Shown here one piece after another: positions 45,965 to 55,778 of a DNA stretch of 64,000 nt. A program made the position numbers and the translations under genes. The first letter of the stretch is position 1. Each line of letters starts with the position of its first letter. The stretch lies in contig NZ_JACFXU010000015.1 in assembly GCF_014077625.1 (NCBI RefSeq), positions 41,001 to 105,000 on the forward strand. Direction: 5' to 3'. The notes beneath the pieces are model-generated. The model did not search any database. It was not told where the DNA came from and saw nothing but the letters and a program-made list of their open reading frames with translations. The DNA comes from Sediminihaliea albiluteola (GTDB taxonomy: Bacteria; Pseudomonadota; Gammaproteobacteria; Pseudomonadales; Halieaceae).

Positions 45965-47272
45965 TTGAAAGCAGTCAGAATAGGAATCTGTGGCTTAGGT
46001 ACGGTGGGCAGTGGCACTTTTAATGTGCTGCGAGACAACGCCGATGTGATTGCGGCACGAGCTCAAGCACCTTTAGTTGTGTCTGTAGTGGGTGCCCGAC
46101 GCGATAACCCCCTGTGCGATTTGTCTGGCACGCGTGTCAGCCGCGATATTTTTGAGGTTGCCAAGGACCCAGACGTAGATATTTTGGTGGAGCTGATTGG
46201 TGGCACCACCGTGGCCAAAGAATTAATTGAAACGGCGATTCTCAATGGCAAGCACGTGGTCACTGCCAATAAAGCCCTGATCGCTGAGTTTGGAAATGAG
46301 ATTTTTGCATTAGCTGCTAAACATGGCGTGACAGTGCGCTATGAGGCGGCTGTCGCAGGTGGCATACCCATTATTAAGGCCTTGCGCGAGGGGCTTGCGG
46401 GTAACCGCATTGAGTGGCTGGCCGGTATCATCAATGGCACAGGCAACTTTATCTTGAGTGAAATGCACGACCATGGTCGTGAGTTTTCTGAGGTCCTAGC
46501 CGAGGCCCAAGCGCTGGGTTATGCCGAGGCCGATCCCACTTTTGATGTGGAGGGCATCGACGCCGCGCACAAGCTGGTTATTTTGGCTTCCTTAGCATTT
46601 GGTATTCCGCTGCAGTTTGAGTCGGTCTATACCGAGGGTATTTCTAAGCTGACGCCGCAGGATATGGACTACGCTGAGGAACTGGGCTATCGCATCAAGC
46701 ACCTCGGTGTAGCAGTTCAAAGTGATGCCGGCATTGAATTGCGCGTGCACCCAACATTAATTCCTAAAGACCGCTTATTAGCCAATGTAAATGGCGTTAA
46801 AAACGCAGTATTGGTCGAAGGCAGTGCTGTAGGACCAACCTTGTATTACGGCGCTGGTGCTGGTGCTGCTCCAACTGCTTCAGCAGTGGTCGCAGATTTA
46901 GTAGACCTCGCTAGAGACTTTAGTGCAGGTCAGAAAAACCGAGTGCCAGCGCTGTCTTTTGTCAATAAAGCGCTGCAGGACTTGCCGATCGTGCCGATGT
47001 CCGATGTCGTCACCCCCTGGTACCTGCGTATGGAAGCTGAAGACAAGCCCGGCGTGCTGTCTCAGGTGGCAAGAATTTTAAGTGAACAGGGGATCAGTAT
47101 TGAAGCGCTGATCCAGAAAGCGCCTGCAGCAGGCGCGATACGCGTCCCGGTCATTGTACTGACCAATCGGGCGCCGCAGGGCAAAATGGATGAGGCGGTA
47201 AGGCAAATCGAAGCTCTGGACAGTATTAACAGCAGTATTTCGTGCATCCGCGTAGAAATGCTGGACGGATAA
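45965..47272 (+). CDS. hom: Homoserine dehydrogenase
   Basis: A 435-residue homoserine dehydrogenase of the single-function type with a C-terminal ACT domain. The NAD(P) motif IGICGLGTVGSGTF is at the N-terminus. The catalytic part carries VTANKALIAEFG, YEAAVAGGIPIIKALREGLAGNRI and the GTGNFIL segment. The ACT domain (about residues 350-430, ADKPGVL-like DKPGVLSQVARILSEQGI) suggests threonine feedback. The start is a TTG with AAGGTG upstream. It precedes thrC by 15 bases. Confidence 0.97.
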   Translation: MKAVRIGICGLGTVGSGTFNVLRDNADVIAARAQAPLVVSVVGARRDNPLCDLSGTRVSRDIFEVAKDPDVDILVELIGGTTVAKELIETAILNGKHVVTANKALIAEFGNEIFALAAKHGVTVRYEAAVAGGIPIIKALREGLAGNRIEWLAGIINGTGNFILSEMHDHGREFSEVLAEAQALGYAEADPTFDVEGIDAAHKLVILASLAFGIPLQFESVYTEGISKLTPQDMDYAEELGYRIKHLGVAVQSDAGIELRVHPTLIPKDRLLANVNGVKNAVLVEGSAVGPTLYYGAGAGAAPTASAVVADLVDLARDFSAGQKNRVPALSFVNKALQDLPIVPMSDVVTPWYLRMEAEDKPGVLSQVARILSEQGISIEALIQKAPAAGAIRVPVIVLTNRAPQGKMDEAVRQIEALDSINSSISCIRVEMLDG

Positions 47273-47287
47273 CATAGGTAGCTATTA

Positions 47288-48685
47288 GTGAAATACATTA
47301 GTACACGGGGCAAAGCCCCAGCGCTCGATTTTGAACAGGTGCTGCTCACCGGTCTGGCATCAGACGGCGGCTTATATGTGCCTGAACACCTGCCGCGTTT
47401 TAGCGCCCAGGATATCCGCGATATGGCAGCGCTGGACTATCCCGCACTGGCGCATAAAATTATCGCGCCTTTCGTGGCCGGGAGTATCCCCGACGCCGAT
47501 CTTAAAACACTGATCGACGATACTTATGCTGAGTTTCGTCATGATGCCGTTGCGCCATTAGTTCAGTTGGACTCCAACCAGTGGGTGCTAGAACTGTTTC
47601 ACGGCCCCACTTTAGCCTTTAAAGATTTTGCCCTGCAGTTGTTGGGGCGCCTGCTGGACTATGTGCTAGAGCGCCGCCATCAAAAAGTAGTGATTATGGG
47701 CGCCACCTCCGGTGATACTGGTTCGGCTGCGATTGAAGGCTGTAAGCGCTGCAAAAATATCGATATCTTTATCTTGCACCCGCACCAGCGCGTGTCCGAA
47801 GTGCAGCGTCGCCAAATGACCACAGTAGTGGGCGACAACATTCATAACCTGGCCATTGAGGGTAACTTCGATGACTGTCAGGCGATGGTGAAAGCCAGCT
47901 TCGCCGATCGCAGTTTTCTGCCAGAAGATCGCAGTTTAGTCGCGGTCAACTCGATTAACTGGGCCCGTATCATGGCTCAGATTGTGTACTACTTTTATGC
48001 CGCGGTGGCTCTTGGGGCTCCAGAGCGCTCCGTCGCATTCTCTGTGCCAACGGGTAACTTTGGCGACATTTTTGCCGGATATTTGGCGCAGGGCATGGGC
48101 TTGCCGATAGAGCGCCTGATCATTGCCACCAACACCAATGATGTTCTGCATCGGGTGATGACAACTCGCAGCTATGATCGTCAGCCGCTAGTGCACACAC
48201 TGTCGCCGAGCATGGATATCACCGTATCTAGCAATTTCGAACGCCTGCTATTTGATCTCTATGGTCGCGACGGTGCTGCTATTGCAGATTTGATGCAGCG
48301 TTTTGATAAAGGCGAAATCAAACTCTCTGACAGTGCTATGGCCCGTGCCGCTGAGTTGTTTTCCAGCTACCGTGTGTCCGACGAGGAAACCTGTGCGCAG
48401 ATTGCTTCGACTTGGGAGCGCTGTGAATACCTGCTTGATCCGCATAGTGCAATTGGTGTCCGGGCTGCAATGCAAACCAAGTTGCCAGCCCATGTGCCAG
48501 TAGTGACCTTGGCAACCGCCCACCCGGCCAAATTCCCCGATGCAGTGGCCAAGGCCGGTGTTGAAGATCGTCCGGGCCTGCCCTTACACCTCAGAGATCT
48601 CTACGACAGGCCCGAGCGCAGTCAAGTGCTGCCTAACGACTTTGCCGCAGTGAAGGACTTTATGGCGGCTAACCTTAGCGCCTAA
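47288..48685 (+). CDS. thrC: Threonine synthase
   Basis: A 465-residue PLP enzyme converting O-phosphohomoserine to threonine. Seen are the N-terminal FEQVLLTGLASDGGLYVPE, the PLP Lys in HGPTLAFKDFALQ, GATSGDTGSAAIEG for phosphate binding, and PTGNFGDIFAGYLA. This is the longer, class 2 type used in gammaproteobacteria. GTG start, closely following hom, so the pair is almost surely cotranscribed. The homoserine kinase needed between the two steps is not in this window. Confidence 0.97.
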   Translation: MKYISTRGKAPALDFEQVLLTGLASDGGLYVPEHLPRFSAQDIRDMAALDYPALAHKIIAPFVAGSIPDADLKTLIDDTYAEFRHDAVAPLVQLDSNQWVLELFHGPTLAFKDFALQLLGRLLDYVLERRHQKVVIMGATSGDTGSAAIEGCKRCKNIDIFILHPHQRVSEVQRRQMTTVVGDNIHNLAIEGNFDDCQAMVKASFADRSFLPEDRSLVAVNSINWARIMAQIVYYFYAAVALGAPERSVAFSVPTGNFGDIFAGYLAQGMGLPIERLIIATNTNDVLHRVMTTRSYDRQPLVHTLSPSMDITVSSNFERLLFDLYGRDGAAIADLMQRFDKGEIKLSDSAMARAAELFSSYRVSDEETCAQIASTWERCEYLLDPHSAIGVRAAMQTKLPAHVPVVTLATAHPAKFPDAVAKAGVEDRPGLPLHLRDLYDRPERSQVLPNDFAAVKDFMAANLSA

Positions 48686-48718
48686 TGTCGCTCCAGGGAG
48701 TTATAGAGGAGTTTGCCG

Positions 48719-50467
48719 GTGCTTAAAACGATTCGCCGCCGGCAAGCTTCTTCCAGCTCGGCATTGGCCGCTGCTGATTTACCCCCTTTGTTGCAGCGCG
48801 TTTACTGCAACCGCGGTATACGTGATATCAGTGAGTTGGATCTGGGCTTGGAGCATTTACTGCCGCCAGCTACGCTGCATGGCGCAGTACAAGCCGCAGA
48901 GCTGCTGGCCGATAGTTTAGCAGCGCGCCAGCGAATTCTGATTGTCGGTGATTTTGATGCCGATGGCGCGACCAGCACCGCCCTAGGGATGAGTGTCCTG
49001 CAGGCCTTCGGCGCGGCTCATGTCGACTACCTGGTGCCCAACCGCTTTGATTACGGTTACGGCTTGACGCCAGAAATTGTTGAACTCGCCCTAGAGCGAT
49101 CCCCGGACCTGATCATTACCGTCGATAACGGCATATCCAGTATCAGTGGTATTGCGCTGGCGCGCCAGCATGGCATTGCCACCTTAGTAACCGATCATCA
49201 CCTTGCTGGGGCCGAGCTACCGGCCGCTGATGTGATTGTGAATCCCAACCAGCCGGCTTGTCAGTTCGCCAGTAAGAGCTTGGCGGGAGTCGGGGTGATC
49301 TTTTATGTGATGCTGGCACTGCGTGCCGAGTTGCGCCGCCGCCAGTGGTTTGCTGAGCAGGCTATTGCTGAACCCAATCTCGGGCGCTGGCTCGATTTGG
49401 TGGCCTTGGGCACGGTAGCCGATGTGGTGCCCTTAGATCGCAATAACCGTATTTTGGTTGATGCTGGTTTGAAGCGTATTCGCGCCGGTCAAGCACGGCC
49501 GGGTATTCTGGCTTTGTTAGAGGTGGCTGGCCGTCAGCTGCACACTGTCGTCGCTTCAGACTTGGGCTTTGCTGCTGGACCACGGCTCAATGCGGCGGGG
49601 CGTCTCGATGATATGAGTGTGGGGATTGAGTGCCTACTCAGTCAGGATGCTGAGCGGGCGCGGGCTATTGCTGCCCAGCTACAGCAGCTAAACCAAGATC
49701 GCCGCAGCATTGAACAGGGCATGCAAGATCAAGCGCTTAACATGCTGGCAGAACTCGACTTAGATGGCAGTGGCCCCACCGAGCTGCCTCTTGCCGTGAC
49801 ACTCTATGAGCCAGACTGGCATCAGGGTGTGATCGGTATCTTGGCTTCCCGAGTTAAGGATCGTCTACATCGCCCAACGATTGCTTTTGCCAATGCTGAT
49901 GATGCTGGTGAAGAGATAAAGGGCTCGGCTCGCTCTATACCTGGCATCCACATTCGCGATGTGCTGGACGCCGTTGCCACACGCTATCCGCATTTGATTA
50001 GTAAGTTTGGTGGTCATGCTATGGCTGCAGGCTTGAGTATACAGCGAGCACATTACGATCAGTTCAGCGAAGCATTTAGCCAGGAAGTAGCGCGGCATGC
50101 CGATGCCGTGGATCTGCAAGCTGTGGTGGAGTCTGATGGCGCTTTGAGTCAGGCAGATTTTGCTTTAGACAATGCCACTGCATTGCGCTTTGCTGGCCCC
50201 TGGGGGCAGCACTTCCCTGAACCAGTGTTTGATGGCCACTTTCAAATTGTCAGTCAACGCCTAGTCGGCGAGCGACACTTAAAGCTAGTGCTATCATTGC
50301 CTGATAGCGATCACTTGGTGGATGCCATTGCCTTTAACATTGATCCACAAGAGTGGCCCAATGAGCGGGTCGAATATATCGAAGCTGCCTACCGCCTCGA
50401 CGTGAATGAATTTCGTGGTCAGCGTAGCCTGCAATTGATGATTGAGTTTCTCCAGCCAAGTTCTTGA
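48719..50467 (+). CDS. recJ: Single-stranded-DNA-specific exonuclease RecJ
   Basis: A 582-residue RecJ 5'-3' exonuclease for recombination and mismatch repair. The DHH domain has GDFDADGATST, VDNGISS and TDHHLAGAELPAADVIVNP; the DHHA1 domain carries HQGVIGILASRVKDR and GGHAMAAGLSI; an OB-like C-terminal part ends the protein. The GTG at 48719 is best, with AGGAG seven bases upstream; the TTG six bases earlier is too close to that site. It is 33 bases after thrC, in the Pseudomonas order. Confidence 0.97.
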   Translation: MLKTIRRRQASSSSALAAADLPPLLQRVYCNRGIRDISELDLGLEHLLPPATLHGAVQAAELLADSLAARQRILIVGDFDADGATSTALGMSVLQAFGAAHVDYLVPNRFDYGYGLTPEIVELALERSPDLIITVDNGISSISGIALARQHGIATLVTDHHLAGAELPAADVIVNPNQPACQFASKSLAGVGVIFYVMLALRAELRRRQWFAEQAIAEPNLGRWLDLVALGTVADVVPLDRNNRILVDAGLKRIRAGQARPGILALLEVAGRQLHTVVASDLGFAAGPRLNAAGRLDDMSVGIECLLSQDAERARAIAAQLQQLNQDRRSIEQGMQDQALNMLAELDLDGSGPTELPLAVTLYEPDWHQGVIGILASRVKDRLHRPTIAFANADDAGEEIKGSARSIPGIHIRDVLDAVATRYPHLISKFGGHAMAAGLSIQRAHYDQFSEAFSQEVARHADAVDLQAVVESDGALSQADFALDNATALRFAGPWGQHFPEPVFDGHFQIVSQRLVGERHLKLVLSLPDSDHLVDAIAFNIDPQEWPNERVEYIEAAYRLDVNEFRGQRSLQLMIEFLQPSS

Positions 50468-50626
50468 TAGTCCCTTCAAAGTGAGGGCTGCTGTTCAATC
50501 TGAGTGATCAGTAGCTGTCGCTAGGCAAAATAGCAGGGGCTTTAGCCTCTTGGGATCGGGCCTGCCATTTCATCGCGCTCGACGCTACTGTAAAATGACT
50601 CACTTTTAACAGGAAAATTCTAGCAA

Positions 50627-51725
50627 ATGCTCGAAATTAATCCGCTGCAACAGGCTCTCAATGACATTGAGTCACGTACTGACGTGCTTAGGGGGTATCT
50701 TTGACTTTGATAACCGCAAAGACCGCCTCGCTGAAGTTGAGTTAGAGTTAAGTGAGCCCAGTGTCTGGGATGACGCTGAGCGAGCTCAGGCCCTAGGCCG
50801 AGAGCGATCCTCCCTTGAGACTATCGTTCACACCATAGAGAATCTAAAGTCCGGTGCCGCTGATGCCCGCGACCTGCTAGAGATGGCAGCTGCGGAGGAC
50901 GATGAAGCCACAGTGGCTGAAATATCCGCTGATATCGATGCCTTGCAGGCCATGCTGGGGCAGCTCGAGTTTCGTCGCATGTTCGACGGCGAGATGGATG
51001 AGAATAACGCCTTTTTGGACATTCAGGCAGGCTCAGGTGGTACCGAGGCTCAAGATTGGTCCGAGATGTTGCTGCGCATGTATTTGCGCTGGGGGGAGTC
51101 GAAAGGCTTTAAGACCACTCTGATAGAGTGCTCTGGCGGTGATGTGGCGGGTATTAAGAGCGCTACTATTCAGTTTGAGGGTGATTATGCTTACGGCTGG
51201 CTGCGCACCGAAACGGGGGTGCACCGCTTAGTGCGTAAGTCGCCCTTTGATTCAGGCAACCGCCGACATACCTCTTTCGCCTCGGTGTTTGTGTCCCCTG
51301 AAATTGACGACAATATCGAAGTGGATATTAATCCGGCAGACCTGCGCGTTGATACCTACCGTGCCAGTGGTGCCGGGGGGCAGCACGTCAACAAAACCGA
51401 TTCCGCCGTGCGTTTGACTCACAATCCGAGTGGGATTGTGGTGCAATGTCAAACTGAGCGCTCCCAGCACCAGAACCGTGATAACGCGATGAAGCTGCTG
51501 CGAGCTAAGTTGTATGAGATGGAAGTACTCCGACGCAATGCAGAAAAGCAGGCTATGGAAGACAACAAGGCGGATATCGGCTGGGGCAGTCAAATTCGCT
51601 CTTACGTACTGGACTCTTCGCGTATCAAAGACCTGCGAACCGGGGTGGAAACAAGTAATACACAAGCAGTGTTGGATGGATCCATCGACCAATTTATCGA
51701 AGCTTCGCTGAAAAGCGGGCTGTGA
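50627..51725 (+). CDS. prfB: Peptide chain release factor 2, with programmed +1 frameshift
   Basis: RF2, which reads UAA and UGA stops. The true start is ATG 50627. The first 25 codons run to CTT at 50699-50701, followed by an in-frame TGA (50702-50704); translation must shift +1 to resume at GAC 50703. The joined product (50627-50701 plus 50703-51725) is 365 residues, the usual RF2 length. The main frame contains the SPFDSGNRR stop-recognition region and the [12 protein letters not shown] peptidyl-release loop. The second frame alone would lack its N-terminus. It overlaps lysS's upstream region by a few bases. Confidence 0.98.
50690..50705 (+). promoter_or_regulatory. prfB +1 programmed frameshift site
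   Basis: AGGGGGTATCTTTGAC matches the classical signal: an internal Shine-Dalgarno-like AGGGGG, a short spacer, CTT slipping to TTT, then TGA-C. It lets RF2 sense its own level: low RF2 slows termination at TGA and favours the shift. Confidence 0.97.
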
Positions 51726-51736
51726 GTGAGATCATT

Positions 51737-53233
51737 ATGAGCAATGAACAAGCGGGCCCATTGGCGGCAGAAGATGAAAACAAACTGATCGCAGAGCGCC
51801 GCGGCAAACTGGCTGAGCTGCGTGCCCAGCGCAACCCTTTTCCCAATGATTTTCGCCGTACGGCACTGGCAGCTGATTTGCTCAGTGAGTACGGGGAGCG
51901 AGATAAGGCCGATCTAGAAGCGTTGGATAAGCACTACGCTGTCGCCGGCCGATTGATTCGCAATCGCGGTGCCTTCTTGTTGATACAGGATGGCTCTGAT
52001 CAAATCCAGCTTTACGTGAATCGCAAAGCCTTAAGCGAAGAAGAGCTGGCTGAAATCAAAAGCTGGGATCTAGGCGATATCGTCGGTGCTAAGGGGCCCA
52101 TTCATAAGTCCGGCAAGGGCGACCTGTATATCAACATGGAGGAGGCGCGTTTACTGACCAAGGCGCTGCGTCCGCTGCCCGATAAATATCACGGCCTGGC
52201 CGATCAGGAGATTCGCTATCGCCAGCGCTATGTCGATCTCATTGTGAATCCAGAGTCGCGCGAAGTGTTCCGTATCCGCTCGCAGGTGATTACCTTTATT
52301 CGGGATTACATGAATGCCAAGTCCTTCATGGAAGTGGAAACCCCGATGATGCAGGTGATTCCCGGCGGTGCGGCAGCTAAGCCCTTTGTCACGCATCACA
52401 ACGCTTTAGATTTAGATATGTATTTGCGTATTGCGCCAGAATTGTATCTCAAGCGTTTGGTCGTTGGCGGATTTGAGCGGGTTTATGAGATCAATCGAAA
52501 CTTCCGCAATGAAGGCCTGTCGACTCGCCATAACCCAGAGTTCACCATGCTGGAGTTTTACTGGGCTTATGCCGACTACAAGGATGCCATGGACCTGACT
52601 GAAGACATGCTGCGGCAACTGACCACGACTGTGCTCGGTAGCACGGTCGTTGAGTATCAAGGCAGCCGCTATGACTTTGCTCAGCCTTTCACCCGCATCT
52701 CGGTATTTGACTCTATTTTGCAGTACAACCCACAGATCAGCGCTGAGCAGCTCTCCGATGAGCAGGCGGCCCGTGAGATAGCGAAGGGGCTCGGTATTGA
52801 GCTCAAAGATAGCTGGGGCCTGGGCAAGGTACAGATCGAAATCTTCGAGAAAACCGTGGAGCATAATTTGGATCAGCCGACATTCATTACGGCTTATCCG
52901 ACCGAGGTCTCGCCATTAGCCCGGCGCAGCGACCATGACCCCTTTGTCACTGATCGTTTTGAGTTCTTTGTTGGCGGGCGGGAAATCGCCAATGGTTTTT
53001 CAGAGCTTAACGATGCCGAAGATCAGGCAGAGCGTTTCCGTGAGCAAGTGGCAGAGAAAGATGCCGGTGATGAAGAGGCAATGCACTACGATCACGATTA
53101 TGTGCGCGCTTTAGAATACGGCATGCCGCCAACAGCGGGTGAGGGCATTGGTATCGACCGCTTGGTGATGCTGTTGACTAACTCACCCTCGATTCGTGAT
53201 GTGTTGTTGTTCCCGCATATGCGGCCCGAGTAA
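51737..53233 (+). CDS. lysS: Lysyl-tRNA synthetase, class II
   Basis: A 498-residue class II lysyl-tRNA synthetase. An N-terminal OB anticodon-binding domain (about 60-165) is followed by the catalytic domain with motif 1 ([21 protein letters not shown]), motif 2 ([25 protein letters not shown]) and motif 3 ([26 protein letters not shown]). I choose ATG 51737, which yields the usual MSxxQ start; an upstream GTG overlapping the prfB stop is also possible. It follows prfB, the common gammaproteobacterial arrangement. Confidence 0.98.
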   Translation: MSNEQAGPLAAEDENKLIAERRGKLAELRAQRNPFPNDFRRTALAADLLSEYGERDKADLEALDKHYAVAGRLIRNRGAFLLIQDGSDQIQLYVNRKALSEEELAEIKSWDLGDIVGAKGPIHKSGKGDLYINMEEARLLTKALRPLPDKYHGLADQEIRYRQRYVDLIVNPESREVFRIRSQVITFIRDYMNAKSFMEVETPMMQVIPGGAAAKPFVTHHNALDLDMYLRIAPELYLKRLVVGGFERVYEINRNFRNEGLSTRHNPEFTMLEFYWAYADYKDAMDLTEDMLRQLTTTVLGSTVVEYQGSRYDFAQPFTRISVFDSILQYNPQISAEQLSDEQAAREIAKGLGIELKDSWGLGKVQIEIFEKTVEHNLDQPTFITAYPTEVSPLARRSDHDPFVTDRFEFFVGGREIANGFSELNDAEDQAERFREQVAEKDAGDEEAMHYDHDYVRALEYGMPPTAGEGIGIDRLVMLLTNSPSIRDVLLFPHMRPE

Positions 53234-53291
53234 GGCGCCTTAGCAGGCGGCTCAACGCTGTTACACTGCAAACCCCCAAGGGGTAAGGACT

Positions 53292-53927
53292 ATGGCAACT
53301 TTGACTAAAGCGCTGTCTACGATCGCACTATCGGTGATGGTGGGCGGCCTGCTATCGGCTTGCGCGCCGCTGTCGCCACAAGATGCCGGGTACGGCGCTG
53401 CTCAGCCCGCCGAAGCGGGCTCCGGCGCCGATACAAATGCCGAGCAAAAAGTGCCCGAGCTGACATTGAATCTGCCGGCTAATCGACACTATCAGTGCGT
53501 GGCTCCAGAGGCGGCGCCAGACTACACATTTTTAGAGCGCGGCTATATGGCACTGGCGCAGAACGACTACATCGAGGCGGTGCAGCACTTTCAGCGTTAC
53601 CAGCGTCTGGAAAGCTCTCCGGAGTCTGACTGGGAGTCTGGCATCGCCATCGCCTACATCAGTATGTTGCCCAGTAGCCCTTTCTTTGATGCCGAAGCTG
53701 CACGTAAAACCTACCGCCAGCTCAACAAGCAGCTGAACCCTCAGATGCAGGTGCACGAAAAAAGCTTGCTGATGCGACAGTCACTTGAAACCTTTGTAAT
53801 ACTCGATCGTCACATTGCTGACCTAGAAGCCAGCAATAGCACTTTGAAAGACGATTTGCATAAGCGCGAGGAAGCCCTCAAGCGTTTGCGAGAGTTGACC
53901 TTGGGGCAGAGGGCAGGGCGACAGTAA
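53292..53927 (+). CDS. Probable lipoprotein with TPR-like helical region
   Basis: A 211-residue lipoprotein candidate: hydrophobic leader with lipobox LLSAC, so Cys24 would be lipidated. A Gly/Ala/Glu-rich linker follows, then a helical part like a tetratricopeptide repeat ([28 protein letters not shown] near residues 79-106), and a coiled-coil-like C-terminus. No named family is recognised. Its last 50 bases overlap the convergent histidine kinase gene. It probably has a role in the envelope; a link with that kinase is speculative. Confidence 0.75.
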   Translation: MATLTKALSTIALSVMVGGLLSACAPLSPQDAGYGAAQPAEAGSGADTNAEQKVPELTLNLPANRHYQCVAPEAAPDYTFLERGYMALAQNDYIEAVQHFQRYQRLESSPESDWESGIAIAYISMLPSSPFFDAEAARKTYRQLNKQLNPQMQVHEKSLLMRQSLETFVILDRHIADLEASNSTLKDDLHKREEALKRLRELTLGQRAGRQ

Positions 53928-55407
53928 AGCTTGAGCCCTCGCCAGGTTTGCTGCTGACAGTGATACTGCCGCCCATTAGATTGCAGTAATCTCGACAGAT
54001 CGCCAAGCCCAAGCCAGTGCCGCCATAATTGGCGCTGGTCGAAGAATCGGCCTGGACAAAGGCATCGAACACTTTAGCTTGCTGCTCTTGGCTCATGCCA
54101 ATGCCGTTATCGCTGACCTTAAACTCTAGCCAGCCGGGACGCCCTTTGGCTGCTCGCGCCGACAGTTTAATATCACCCCCATCAGTAAATTTACTGGCAT
54201 TACTCAGCAAGTTGAGAAAAATCTGCCGGAACTTGGTGGCGTCGTTATACAGCGTGGGGACTTGTTCGAGCCCCTCTAAGTGCAGGCTATTGCCCCGCTC
54301 CTTCAGCAGGGGCTCCATGGAGTCACAGACCTGCTGAAGTACCTCAGTTGGTGAGAAATCTTCACAGTACAAAGACATCTTGCCAGTTTCGATCTTCGAC
54401 AAATCTAAAATATCGTTGATCAGCGACAGTAGTTGCCGACCCGATAGAACAATCTTTTCCAAGTCATTCTGAAATTGCGCCCGGTCAATCTCAGTGCCGT
54501 CCTCGAGCTCATCCTGAAGCATTTCGCTATAGCCAATGATGGCATTGAGGGGGGTGCGCAATTCATGGCTGACATTCGCCAGGAATATACTTTTGGCGGC
54601 GTTAGCCTCGTCGGCGGATTCTTTGGCTTGGCGCACATCGTTAATGGCATTGCGCAATTTATCTGACATGTCGTTAAAGGCTTTAGCGAGGTCGCCCAAC
54701 TCGCCCTTGTCTTCGATATTTTCGATGCGGTAGTTCAGGTCGCCACTACCAATGCGCCGGGTGCCAGTTTTTAAGCGTTTCAGAGAGCGGTTGGCGTAGC
54801 GCACCAGAAAAAAGCCGAGCGTGGCGGTGAGAAAGATAGAGGCGACAAAACCAATGACCGTAATACGGTCGGTCAGGGCGATTGTGCGGTCGATAATATT
54901 GGCCCGCTGCACCGCAATAAATGCTTGGCGCTGCTCCAGTTCTTTGAGGCGCTGATTTGCCTCTAGAAAGGGAATCGGGTCGTCTATATCAACTTTAAAT
55001 TCGAGGTCATTGTAATTGCGGTAAAAAGCCAGCCAGTCATCGAGTAGCGCATTGCTGCTCTGCCACAGCTTTTGATAGTGGTGCTGTGTCACCTCGTGAC
55101 TCAGTTCGCCAAGCTGGCGCACATTGTCGCGAACTCTACTCAGTTCGGCCTCGGCCTGAGAAAGCTCTTGTGGGTCAAGTTGGTCTTGGGTGGTTTCACG
55201 CAAGGTGGCCAAGATGAGAATTTGCTGTCGCTGGTTTTCCAGCTCCTGCTCAATTTCGGCGGACAATTGCGCCGCAGTAACCGAATTGCGGTAGGCAATC
55301 ATACTCTCGTTTCGCGCGTAACTGCCCCAAAAGTGGGTGCCGACGTTGGCTGCGAACAGAATTAAAATAGTGACTAATGAAAGGGTGAGTCGGCGTCGTA
55401 GGCTCAT
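53878..55407 (-). CDS. Sensor histidine kinase (HAMP-HisKA-HATPase)
   Basis: A 509-residue membrane histidine kinase. Two transmembrane helices (about 8-25 and 183-203) flank a periplasmic helical sensor rich in coiled-coil pattern; then come HAMP (about 204-256), the dimerisation helix with phosphorylatable H281 ([18 protein letters not shown]), and an ATPase with N box [20 protein letters not shown] and [14 protein letters not shown]. It is the third gene of an operon whose genes overlap by ATGA, after a cyclase and a receiver protein, so it likely phosphorylates those receiver domains. The sensed signal is unknown. Confidence 0.95.
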   Translation of the reverse strand: MSLRRRLTLSLVTILILFAANVGTHFWGSYARNESMIAYRNSVTAAQLSAEIEQELENQRQQILILATLRETTQDQLDPQELSQAEAELSRVRDNVRQLGELSHEVTQHHYQKLWQSSNALLDDWLAFYRNYNDLEFKVDIDDPIPFLEANQRLKELEQRQAFIAVQRANIIDRTIALTDRITVIGFVASIFLTATLGFFLVRYANRSLKRLKTGTRRIGSGDLNYRIENIEDKGELGDLAKAFNDMSDKLRNAINDVRQAKESADEANAAKSIFLANVSHELRTPLNAIIGYSEMLQDELEDGTEIDRAQFQNDLEKIVLSGRQLLSLINDILDLSKIETGKMSLYCEDFSPTEVLQQVCDSMEPLLKERGNSLHLEGLEQVPTLYNDATKFRQIFLNLLSNASKFTDGGDIKLSARAAKGRPGWLEFKVSDNGIGMSQEQQAKVFDAFVQADSSTSANYGGTGLGLAICRDYCNLMGGSITVSSKPGEGSSFTVALPSAPRSTLANA

Positions 55408-55778
55408 GCGTTGACCAGTCTCTCTATTTTAGCGAGCAGTTCGGGGAAGTCGATTGGCTTAGTAGCAAACTCATCACAGCCAGCTTCTAGGGCATTCAAG
55501 CGGTCAGACTCCATCGCGTGGGCGGTGAGCGCAATGATCGGTATGTGCTGAATCTGTTCATCTTGGCGGGCTTGGCGGCAGGCAGTCCAGCCGTCCATCA
55601 CCGGTAGATTCATATCCATCAGCACGATGGCAGGAGAGTGCTCGGCCATCAACTGCAGCGCTTGCTGGCCATCACCGGCGGCTATTACCTCTAGCCCCGC
55701 GCGCACTAAGCGCCGAGTCAGCATGTCACGGTTCAGTTCGTTGTCCTCAACTAGCAGGATGGGACCATTAATATTCAT
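55404..55778 (-). CDS. Stand-alone response regulator receiver (CheY-like)
   Basis: A 124-residue single receiver domain. The acidic pair ED at residues 11-12, the phosphoacceptor D55 ([12 protein letters not shown]), Thr in IALTAHAM and Lys in ATKPID are all in place. No output domain follows, so it works by protein contact or as a phosphate relay. It overlaps both neighbours by ATGA, placing it between the cyclase and the kinase in one operon; transfer from the kinase is likely. Confidence 0.95.
   Translation of the reverse strand: MNINGPILLVEDNELNRDMLTRRLVRAGLEVIAAGDGQQALQLMAEHSPAIVLMDMNLPVMDGWTACRQARQDEQIQHIPIIALTAHAMESDRLNALEAGCDEFATKPIDFPELLAKIERLVNA

Noticed and set aside
50661..50702. 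Independent start of release factor 2 in the downstream frame
   Set aside because: It would replace the conserved N-terminus with an unrelated peptide; the frameshift signal at 50690-50705 explains the two frames.
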